From contig CBFDCQ010000012.1 of the NCBI GenBank assembly GCA_965603355.1, positions 1-56,703 of the forward strand: a stretch of 56,703 nucleotides of DNA, read 5' to 3'. The stretch comes from CBFDCQ01 sp965603355. GTDB taxonomy: Bacteria > Hydrogenedentota > CAZGCA01 > CBFDCQ01. Position 1 is the stretch's first letter. Each line of letters begins with the position of its first letter. Position numbers and translations under genes: made by a program. This document shows positions 49,942 to 56,703 of the stretch, piece after piece. A model generated the notes under the pieces. It had not been told where the DNA came from. It did no database searches and was given only the letters and a program-made list of their open reading frames with translations.

Positions 49942-52833
49942 ATGCGCAAGATGATCCTGGGCTGTTTGCTGGCCCTCTGGCTGTCTGTCCTTGTAGGATG
50001 TGCGACGCAGCCCGTCCGGCCGTCGGCCATCGAGAGCCCGCGCCCTGAAGTCCCGGCTGAGGAATGGGCTTCCAGGACCAGACCCGCGCGTCCGTTCAAA
50101 TTCCAGGAAATGGCGCTCGATAACGGACTGCGCGTGCTCACGATGGAGGACTTCTCCAGCCCGATCGTGGCCGTGCAGGTGTGGTATCACGTCGGGTCGA
50201 AGGACGAGAATCCCAACCGGCAGGGTTTCGCCCATATGTTCGAACACATGATGTTTCGCGGCACGGAACTGCTCGGTCCGGAGGACCATTTCAACCTCAT
50301 CCGAGGCGTCGGCGGCGACACTAACGCGTTCACCAGTTTCGACTATACAGCATACGTGAACAGCGTGCCGGCAAACCAGCTGGATCTCGCGCTGTGGCTC
50401 GAAGCCGAGCGTATGATGTTCCTTAACGTCACCGAGGAAGGGTTCGAAACCGAACGGAACGTCGTGAAGGAGGAGCGACGCGAGCTCTGTCTCAACGTGC
50501 CCTACGGCACACTCCCTGAACGGGTTATTTCTGTCGTCTGCACCAAACACCCCTATAGATGGATCCCCATCGGCAGGATCGCCCATCTTGAAGCAGCCGG
50601 GATCGATGAACTCCGGCACTTCTGGGACATTCATTATGTGCCGGGCAACGCGACACTGGTTATCGTCGGGGGCGTCTCGCACGAGCAAGCTCGAGAAGCC
50701 GCACGCACGTATTTCGGCTGGATGCCGAAGTTGCCGGACCCACCAAAGGTCACCATCCAGGAACCTCCGCAGACGGAGGAGCGCAAGGTCACCCTCAGGG
50801 AGCGTCTTGGCCCCATACCCGCTGCGGGGTATGTCTATCGTACGGTTGCACAGAGCCATTCGGATTCAATACCGCTCGAAATGACACTGCGAATTCTCTC
50901 CCGTGGCGAGAGCAGCCGTCTGCATTCAGATTTAGTGAAGAAGCGTAAGCTTTGCGCACTCATAATGAGCCAGGATTTCCCCCTTGAGCAAGACGGCTTG
51001 ACGGGAATCGTTGGGGCGCTGCACCCGGTGAAATACATCCTGGGCAGGCTGAACCCTCTGGGCTTTATCCTCAGAAAACTGCACATCGTCAAAGGCCATC
51101 ACGCGGCAATTCTCCAGGCCTTCGACGAACATATCGAGGCGCTGCAGCGCGACGGCGTCACGCAACACGAGCTTGAGAAAGCCAAGAACCAGATGATGAA
51201 GGCCGCGGTCGGCGGCTTGCTTACTGTCCGGGGTAAAGCGCAGAAGCTCGGCGAGTCCACCGTGTTCCATCCCGATCCGGAATGGCTCAACCGCGAGCTC
51301 GACGCGATCGCCGGCGTGACAAGGCAGGACATACAGCGCGTCGCGCAGACCTACCTGGTGCCTGAACGCCGCACGAGCGTCAACGTCGTGCCGGACAAGA
51401 GGTACAAATACGATCCCAACGCTGGTTTGGACCTGGAAGATTATGCGCCGCCCAAACGGGATTCCAGCAAGACAGGCATCACGCGACCCAAGAGTTTTCC
51501 CGCGACACCCCCGGTCAATGAGCTGCTCGACGAACTCCCTCTTGTATCTACCGAGGAGACCGTTTTGGCCAACGGTCTGAAAGTCGTCGCCATACCTAAC
51601 GATGAGGTCCCCTTCATGGCCGTTGCACTCGGGTTGAAACATGGCGCCTGGACCGAAAACCCGAAGCGGCCCGGCGTTGCCTCAATGACCTTGTCTATGC
51701 TTACCAAAGGGACGGAACAACATACCGCCGAGGAGCTTGCCGACATCATCGAGTTCAATGCGCTCGACCTGCACGGCACCGCGTCGGTCGGCTCGGCACT
51801 GGTGGCCGCGACTGGTTTATCCGAGAAGCTTCCGACAGCGATGGACCTGTTGGCTGAGGTGGTACGTCAGCCGACTTTTCCGCGACGCGAACTCCGCATC
51901 CTCAAGAAGACGCGACAAGTAGAACTGATGTATCAAGAGAAGGAGCCAAGCTATAAGGCGACAACCGAACTGAAGCGGCGGGTTTTCGGCGACCATCCCT
52001 ACGGGCAAGTGGCGACAGGGCGGCGAAAAGACGTGCGCCGGATCGGACGACGCCACCTTGTCAAATGGTGGAACACGTTTGCGCGCCCCGACGCGGCAAT
52101 CCTGTATGTGGCGGGCGATGTGACACCAGAACAGGCTTTCACCCTTGCCGAACAGCATTTCGGCGACTGGTCTGCGGAGGGCCCGTTGCCAGAGATTGAG
52201 GTGCCGCCTGTGCCGGAAAGAGAAGATACACACATCTACCTCATCCAGAACCGTGGCGCCGCTCAAAGCGAAATTCGTGTCGGTCAGACAGGTTTCACAA
52301 CTCACCATCCCGACCGCCGCAAAGCTCAGATCTTTAACCAGGTCTTCGGCGGGTCGTTCGGCAGCAGGCTCAACAAGGCGGTACGCGTCGAACGCGGCCT
52401 GACTTACGGAGCCGGCGGCGGGTTCAGTGCAGCACGATTCGGCGGATTATTCGCGTGCAACGCTTCCACGAAAACTGAGTCGACCGCTGAGGCGCTCGAG
52501 GCCACTTTGGACGTACTCGAGGGCATGCGGAACACCCCTCCATCGGGTGAAGAGTTGACCTCGGCGAAATCCTACCTGGTTGGCCGCGTGCCTGCCAGGT
52601 ACGAGACAGCTCTCGACACGGTCAACGCACTCTTGCGCATAGAAAGCAACGATCTGCCCAAAGATGACCTTGAACGTTCGGTCGCGGAATACAAGGCCGC
52701 CGAGACAGACGACGTCCTCCGAATTGCGAACGAGCACGTTGACTTGGATAGACTGACTATCGTGGTCGTTGGAGATGCCAGGAAGATAAAGGGAGACCTC
52801 GAGACCATCGCACCGGTTACCGTTGTGCGATGA
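49942..52833 (+). CDS. M16 family zinc metallopeptidase, two-lobed lipoprotein
   Basis: This 963-residue protein has a lipoprotein signal with lipobox LVGC (about 15-18). It consists of two M16 halves. The first has the inverted zinc motif HMFEH in FAHMFEHMMFRGTE and the downstream metal-binding Glu in ETERNVVKEERREL. The second half starts at TVLANGLKVVAIPNDEVPF, but the motif site reads VASMTLSMLTKGT and is inactive, as is normal for the C-terminal lobe of such proteins. The R/Y pair (GLTYGAGGGFS) is present. It degrades small or unfolded proteins, probably in the periplasm or at the outer membrane. I chose ATG 49942, preceded by GAGAGG. A TTG at 49891 overlapping the NfeD stop would push the signal inward. 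Confidence 0.92.
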   Translation: MRKMILGCLLALWLSVLVGCATQPVRPSAIESPRPEVPAEEWASRTRPARPFKFQEMALDNGLRVLTMEDFSSPIVAVQVWYHVGSKDENPNRQGFAHMFEHMMFRGTELLGPEDHFNLIRGVGGDTNAFTSFDYTAYVNSVPANQLDLALWLEAERMMFLNVTEEGFETERNVVKEERRELCLNVPYGTLPERVISVVCTKHPYRWIPIGRIAHLEAAGIDELRHFWDIHYVPGNATLVIVGGVSHEQAREAARTYFGWMPKLPDPPKVTIQEPPQTEERKVTLRERLGPIPAAGYVYRTVAQSHSDSIPLEMTLRILSRGESSRLHSDLVKKRKLCALIMSQDFPLEQDGLTGIVGALHPVKYILGRLNPLGFILRKLHIVKGHHAAILQAFDEHIEALQRDGVTQHELEKAKNQMMKAAVGGLLTVRGKAQKLGESTVFHPDPEWLNRELDAIAGVTRQDIQRVAQTYLVPERRTSVNVVPDKRYKYDPNAGLDLEDYAPPKRDSSKTGITRPKSFPATPPVNELLDELPLVSTEETVLANGLKVVAIPNDEVPFMAVALGLKHGAWTENPKRPGVASMTLSMLTKGTEQHTAEELADIIEFNALDLHGTASVGSALVAATGLSEKLPTAMDLLAEVVRQPTFPRRELRILKKTRQVELMYQEKEPSYKATTELKRRVFGDHPYGQVATGRRKDVRRIGRRHLVKWWNTFARPDAAILYVAGDVTPEQAFTLAEQHFGDWSAEGPLPEIEVPPVPEREDTHIYLIQNRGAAQSEIRVGQTGFTTHHPDRRKAQIFNQVFGGSFGSRLNKAVRVERGLTYGAGGGFSAARFGGLFACNASTKTESTAEALEATLDVLEGMRNTPPSGEELTSAKSYLVGRVPARYETALDTVNALLRIESNDLPKDDLERSVAEYKAAETDDVLRIANEHVDLDRLTIVVVGDARKIKGDLETIAPVTVVR

Positions 52834-52878
52834 TCGGCTGACGTTGGTAAAGTAGCAACAGGTATTGGAGTCAGCACA

Positions 52879-54054
52879 TTGAAACGTTTTCTCCTCTTAC
52901 ATTTGTCTCTCCTGATCGGCGCCGCGATATGGTTGCCGTGCCTGCATCTGCTGTTTCGAGCCGATCCGCGCGACTACCGCGCTGAAGGCGAACCGCCGCA
53001 AATAACCCGGGCGATTGCAGCACGCCACATAGCGTTGTGGCAGGACACGGATTTCAAGGAGCACGAACTGGCTCAGATGCGTGCTGTCAACGCCGAGTGG
53101 GATTTCATGGGCCGCACGTACCTCGTTCTTTCGCTGGCGAACATGGCCTGCCGCGAACCGGACAAAGAGGCGGATTATCTCGATGTAGTTGACAGGATCA
53201 TCGCGGATACGTTGAGGCTGGAAGAAGAGAAAGGGTTGTTTCACTTCCTGATGTCGTACGCGCGCGGCGCGCCATTCGTCGTTCAACCGCCGCGAAGCCT
53301 CTTCCTGGACGGTGAGATCGCGCTCATGATGGCGGCCCGTCGGCTGGTCAAGGAGAATCCCGACTACAAACCGCTTATGGATGAACGCATTGCCACAATG
53401 GTCGCCAGAATGGAAGAGAGCCCTGTGCTTGCCGCGGAGAGTTACCCGAACGAATGCTGGATCTTCTGCAATACGGTTGCAATCGCCGCCATCAAGCTGA
53501 GCGACATACTGGACGGGCCGCGGCACCCGGACTTCATTGAGAGATGGCTTGATGTCACTAAGCGGGAGATGCTCGATCCCGAGACGGGCCTGCTCTACGC
53601 CTCTTACGACGTGGCCGGCGTCCCTCTGCAGGGGCCGGAGGGATCATCCATCTGGATGGCGGCGCACTGCCTGCAGTTGGTGGATGAGGAGTTCGCGCAA
53701 GACCAGTATCAAAGGGCGAAGAAAGAGCTCGCCCGGTCGGTCCTGGGATTCGGTTACGCGCGCGAGTGGCCTCCTTCGTATATCGGACCGGCCGACGTGG
53801 ATTCCGGTCCGGTGGTTGCCGGAATAAGCACCGCCTCCAGCGGGCTGGCTTTCATGGGGGCGAGCGCCTTTGGCGATACCGATTATCTGCAAAGACTTCT
53901 GACCTCGTTGCGCTTCGCTGGCTTCCCCGTGGAGACGGACGGGCGCCTCATGTTTTGTGCAAGTAACCAGGTAGGCGACGCCGTTGTGTTGTACGCAGCC
54001 GTACTCGGCCCTCTCTGGGAGAAAGCTCGACTGCTGGAGGAGAAAGGGTCATGA
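52879..54054 (+). CDS. Membrane-anchored protein of unknown function, probably an alpha/alpha barrel
   Basis: This 391-residue protein has a single N-terminal hydrophobic segment (about 5-25) acting as anchor or signal. The rest is helical with aromatic and Trp-rich loops. Notable segments are FMGRTYLVLSLANMA, SYPNECWIFCNTVAIAA, SSIWMAAHCLQL and GPADVDSGPVVAGISTASSG, spaced as in (alpha/alpha)6 barrel enzymes. It may be distantly related to linalool dehydratase/isomerase-like domains, but I would not rely on it. It uses a TTG start with TTGGAG upstream. It lies 45 bases after the M16 gene and overlaps the next gene by four bases. Confidence 0.8.
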   Translation: MKRFLLLHLSLLIGAAIWLPCLHLLFRADPRDYRAEGEPPQITRAIAARHIALWQDTDFKEHELAQMRAVNAEWDFMGRTYLVLSLANMACREPDKEADYLDVVDRIIADTLRLEEEKGLFHFLMSYARGAPFVVQPPRSLFLDGEIALMMAARRLVKENPDYKPLMDERIATMVARMEESPVLAAESYPNECWIFCNTVAIAAIKLSDILDGPRHPDFIERWLDVTKREMLDPETGLLYASYDVAGVPLQGPEGSSIWMAAHCLQLVDEEFAQDQYQRAKKELARSVLGFGYAREWPPSYIGPADVDSGPVVAGISTASSGLAFMGASAFGDTDYLQRLLTSLRFAGFPVETDGRLMFCASNQVGDAVVLYAAVLGPLWEKARLLEEKGS

Positions 54055-54449
54055 GACGTTTTCGGACGTGGCATTCCAGCAAGCGCTCGTTGTTCACACC
54101 GTCCGGCCTGATCCTCCGGGTGGCGTTAGGTGTTCTAGCCTTTCTCATTCTTCACGCTATGGGATTCCGCAGATACACGACCGTTCTATCCGGAACCTCT
54201 CCCACGGGCGAACAGATCGTATATTCTGACATGCTGAAGATGGTCGCATATGTCATCACTTACCTGTTTGCCACGGTAATGGCGCCGATTCTATTGATCG
54301 CCGCGCTCGCGCTGACAGCGCTTCAAAGGAAGTTCATCCCCAGCAGCGGTCCCGCAGAGATGAAGCAATGCAGCGTCGAATCCGATAACGCAACAGGGGT
54401 GGACGATGGCGGAGTTGAGAAAACAACCGACAACCAGCCCAATGCTTAA
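54051..54449 (+). CDS. Small membrane protein of unknown function
   Basis: This 132-residue protein has two predicted transmembrane helices (about 20-37 and 65-92), a basic N-terminus and an acidic, Asn-rich C-terminal tail. The ATG overlaps the stop of the preceding gene (ATGA), so the two are translated together and probably work together. No family is recognised. Confidence 0.75.
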   Translation: MRRFRTWHSSKRSLFTPSGLILRVALGVLAFLILHAMGFRRYTTVLSGTSPTGEQIVYSDMLKMVAYVITYLFATVMAPILLIAALALTALQRKFIPSSGPAEMKQCSVESDNATGVDDGGVEKTTDNQPNA

Positions 54450-54470
54450 GAGCCCACCCTGACAAAACGC

Positions 54471-54499
54471 TTTACTATGCGCTCCAATTGGGGTATGAT
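54471..54499 (+). promoter_or_regulatory. Sigma70-like promoter of the methyltransferase gene
   Basis: TTTACT and TATGAT are separated by 17 bases, with a predicted transcription start near 54506. Confidence 0.5.
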
Positions 54500-54513
54500 C
54501 AGCGGGTAAGTTG

Positions 54514-54571
54514 AGCAGCCGAGAAGTGAGTTCCGGCTGCTTGCTCATCGCGTACGCACCGGGGCGTGCGT
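54514..54571 (+). promoter_or_regulatory. Double-hairpin leader before the methyltransferase gene
   Basis: Two stems follow the promoter: AGCAGCCG paired with CGGCTGCT (54514-54521 with 54534-54541), and ACGCAC paired with GTGCGT (54554-54559 with 54566-54571). No T-run follows, so a simple terminator is unlikely. They occupy most of a leader of about 85 bases that ends at AAAGG before the first GTG. Confidence 0.45.
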
Positions 54572-54678
54572 CGTGGTGAGAAAGGTTAACGGTGGATGGT
54601 GGCGGTTGGGCGAACGATATTGCTCTTCGTAAAGGTACTCTCCCGACTCGCCGCACCCAAGAGAAGGTTGCGCGTTTC

Positions 54679-55491
54679 ATGATAGCCAAGCTGTGGACGG
54701 CACTTATGGCAGTTTCGCCTCGTTTCAAGACGTCCGTCTGGAGAAGGTGGTACCAGTTCCTGGCAGGACGGCATCCGAGAGAGGACTGGTCGTTCATGAA
54801 CTATGGTTACGCGCCACTGGACCCTCAAACGGAAAGGCTTGCCCTCGACGATGCTGACGAGCCGGACCGTTGCTGCATTCAGCTCTATCACCACGTTGCC
54901 AGCGCCGTCGATCTCCACGGGTTGAAGGTACTGGAGGTTGGCAGCGGTCGTGGAGGAGGTTCATGCTATATCAAACGCTACTTGAAACCGGAGAGAATGG
55001 TTGGCGTCGATTTCTCGGAGAAAGCCGTGGTGTTTTCCAACAAGAATTGTTCGGTTGAGGGGCTTTCGTTCACAACTGGCGACGCTGAATCTCTGCCGTT
55101 TGAAGATAATAGCTTCGACGTGGTCGTCAACGTGGAGTCGTCACACTGCTACGGTTCGATGGATGCTTTTCTCGCGCAAGTCAAGAGGGTGCTTCGGCAG
55201 GGTGGTTACTTTCTGTACGCGGACCTGCGCGGTAAAGAAAACGTAGATACGCTTCACGAGCGACTGCGCCGTTCCGGGATGAAGATCATACAAGAGACGA
55301 ACATCACGCCAAATGTTGTCGAGGGGTTGAATCTGGACGATGAACGTAGGATGACACTTATCCGGGAGTCAACACACAAGCTGTTGTCGAGACTGTTTCG
55401 GCAGTTCGCCGGCGTCAAAGGGTCCAAGATCTATGAAGGTTTTCGAACCGGCAGCATGGTATACCTCAGCTTCGTGCTGCAGAAACCCTGA
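54679..55491 (+). CDS. SAM-dependent methyltransferase
   Basis: This protein of 270 residues has a class I methyltransferase fold. Motif I is VLEVGSGRGGGSCYI, followed by MVGVDFSEKAV, GDAESLPFEDNSFDVVVNVESSHCY and the VKRVLRQGGYFLYADLR segment. The upstream REDWSFMNYGYAPLD segment is shared with the mycobacterial phthiotriol-type methyltransferases, but that does not fix the substrate. The start is ambiguous: ATG 54679 has GAGAAGG upstream, whereas a GTG at 54592 with AAAGG six bases before it would add 29 residues. It has its own promoter and a structured leader. Substrate unknown. Confidence 0.88.
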   Translation: MIAKLWTALMAVSPRFKTSVWRRWYQFLAGRHPREDWSFMNYGYAPLDPQTERLALDDADEPDRCCIQLYHHVASAVDLHGLKVLEVGSGRGGGSCYIKRYLKPERMVGVDFSEKAVVFSNKNCSVEGLSFTTGDAESLPFEDNSFDVVVNVESSHCYGSMDAFLAQVKRVLRQGGYFLYADLRGKENVDTLHERLRRSGMKIIQETNITPNVVEGLNLDDERRMTLIRESTHKLLSRLFRQFAGVKGSKIYEGFRTGSMVYLSFVLQKP

Positions 55492-55492
55492 A

Positions 55493-56703
55493 ATGAGTAC
55501 GAGAAAGACGTTGTGGCATAGAAGACTTCTGGTCCTCGGTATCCTGCTCGTTGCGGCAGGTTGCGCCGGCGGGCGACGTACCGCGCCGCGTCCCCGCACA
55601 GAACGTCCCACGTTACCCAGGTACGAATCGCTCGACATAGCGGCGATGTACGGCAAGAAGATCGTGATCGACCCGGGTCACGGCGGCGTGTTCCAGGGCG
55701 CCATAGCGCACAACCGGCTGCGAGAGGCCGACGTCAACCTGGACCTGGCCTTGCACCTGCAGGAGATGCTTAGAGATGCTGGTGCAGATGTCACTCTGAC
55801 ACGTTCCGCCAACACCACAGTTTCAGGAAAGAAGAGCCCCGGGCTCCAGGAGGAGCTCGAAGCCCGGCCTGCTCTCGCCAACGAGATAGGCGCGGACCTG
55901 TTCATATCCATACATCACAATGCGGATATATTCCCCGATTCTGAAAGGAACGACCTCGAAGTCTACTACAAGATGGCAGATCCCGGTCAGTCGATGGACC
56001 TTGCCAAGCGTATCATGCACAGCCTGGCGTTCACTGACCTCAGCCTGAAGCGGCGAAAGCTGCTGCTGCCGGGCAACTACCGCGTCCTGCGCCAGAGCCA
56101 GATGCCCGCAGTACTCATCGAGGTATCCTACATGACCAACACGGAGAACGCTCAGAAACTGGCGCTGAGCAGCACGCATAGACTTCAGGCCAGCGCAATA
56201 TTCAAAGGGCTGATCGACTACTTCGGCGCGGGCATCCCTGAGGTGGAGTTCCTCGGGCCGTCAGACGAGGAGATCGATGTTGCCGCCCCGCTGATTATGG
56301 CGGACCTGAAACCCGGTATCGGCGGCGTCGACTCCACGTCCCTTCGCGTAATGCTCGACGGGACAGTTGTCCCGCACGAATACGACGTGGAACGGTCGCG
56401 CCTGCTTTATCTCCATCCCGAACCTCTTGCGAACGGAGAGCACACGGTCACGGTCCAGTTCAGGAACCTTGCGGGAAACGCGTCGCCGGCCACGAGCACG
56501 ACGTTCAGAATAGCGCGGCCGCCGACGTCTATCTCGCTTGATGCAAGCCCGGCGGTACTCCCTCCGACCAAAATAGCGCGGGCTGTCCTGGCTGCGGACG
56601 TGAGGGACAGGTTCCTGATGCCCGTGGCGGACGGCACGGAGGTAGTCTTTGGCGGGAACGCCGGATGGGTCCAACCGCAGAGCGCGACGACCGTGAACGG
56701 GAC
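55493..56703 (+). CDS. N-acetylmuramoyl-L-alanine amidase lipoprotein, C-terminus beyond window
   Basis: An open frame of 403 codons runs off the right edge. It starts at ATG one base after the methyltransferase stop. The lipobox is VAAGC (residues about 22-26). An amidase_3 domain (about 55-245) has the zinc ligands in VIDPGHGG, EADVNLDLAL and SIHHNAD, and the catalytic Glu in IEVSYMTN. Immunoglobulin-like segments follow: the first about 250-350 with VTVQFRNLAGNASPATSTTF, the second starting at SISLDASPAVLPPT, resembling invasin-type Big domains. It cleaves the lactyl-peptide bond of peptidoglycan in the envelope. The Ig-like modules probably bind the wall or partner proteins. Confidence 0.9.
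   Translation, partial: MSTRKTLWHRRLLVLGILLVAAGCAGGRRTAPRPRTERPTLPRYESLDIAAMYGKKIVIDPGHGGVFQGAIAHNRLREADVNLDLALHLQEMLRDAGADVTLTRSANTTVSGKKSPGLQEELEARPALANEIGADLFISIHHNADIFPDSERNDLEVYYKMADPGQSMDLAKRIMHSLAFTDLSLKRRKLLLPGNYRVLRQSQMPAVLIEVSYMTNTENAQKLALSSTHRLQASAIFKGLIDYFGAGIPEVEFLGPSDEEIDVAAPLIMADLKPGIGGVDSTSLRVMLDGTVVPHEYDVERSRLLYLHPEPLANGEHTVTVQFRNLAGNASPATSTTFRIARPPTSISLDASPAVLPPTKIARAVLAADVRDRFLMPVADGTEVVFGGNAGWVQPQSATTVNG

Noticed and set aside
49666..50859. Open frame of 397 codons on the minus strand.
   Set aside because: It is antisense to the NfeD-like and M16 genes, whose zinc motif and lipobox are clear.

Overview
The window looks like a chromosomal segment of a planctomycete-like heterotroph. 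Planctomycetota, Lentisphaerota and Hydrogenedentota all fit, and the sequence alone does not decide between them. The reasons are the expansion of Gfo/Idh/MocA oxidoreductases with Tat export signals, DUF1080 (3-keto-disaccharide hydrolase-like) domains, xylose-isomerase-like TIM barrels, ThuA, a motif-poor Nramp relative, and a relic of a four-helix-bundle (23S rRNA intervening-sequence) protein gene. Start codons are often GTG or TTG, each usually preceded by a clear GGAGG-type ribosome binding site. No tRNA, rRNA, CRISPR array, transposase or phage gene was seen.

Region 1 (1-23506, all minus strand) is a run of about 23 kb of carbohydrate genes, reading from a sigma70-like promoter at 23599-23627 down to position 1. 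It holds seven Gfo/Idh/MocA proteins (four with Tat signals), four xylose-isomerase-like proteins (one a true XylA, one fused to DUF1080), an enolase-superfamily enzyme, a ThuA protein, a secreted HEAT-repeat protein and a partial Nramp-like carrier. A heptaheme cytochrome c plus cytochrome b pair is translationally coupled to a Tat-exported oxidoreductase. The working model, which is inference, is oxidation of sugars or glycosides outside the cytoplasm, isomerisation or cleavage of keto-sugars, and electron delivery to a membrane cytochrome. The run also carries relics: the tail and head of lost oxidoreductase paralogues, and a four-helix-bundle pseudogene flanked by inverted GATTAC-type repeats.

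Region 2 (23.8-30 kb) holds a MASE3-GAF histidine kinase with its response regulator, a convergent receiver-kinase whose H-box histidine is arginine, a metallophosphoesterase, and a secreted protein with head repeats and an intramolecular-chaperone (S74) domain.

Region 3 (30.2-35.6 kb, plus) is a five-gene operon: three tandem Tat-exported aldo/keto-reductase-like proteins that lack the usual catalytic motif, a DUF1080 lipoprotein and an eighth Gfo/Idh/MocA protein. Region 4 (35.7-39.4 kb, minus) pairs an L-sorbose-1-phosphate-reductase-like dehydrogenase with a sorbitol-6-phosphate-dehydrogenase-like SDR and a PHP-like hydrolase. It diverges, from overlapping promoters, from region 5 (39.6-44.7 kb, plus), a compact 2-oxoacid dehydrogenase operon: fused E1 alpha-beta, E2 with two E3-binding-like segments, and E3.

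Region 6 (44.7-56.7 kb) holds cell-envelope genes: a small Cys protein, DUF4139 and DUF2207 proteins on the minus strand, then on the plus strand an NfeD-like protein, an M16 lipoprotein peptidase, two unknown proteins, a methyltransferase behind a hairpin-rich leader, and a lipoprotein amidase cut by the window end.
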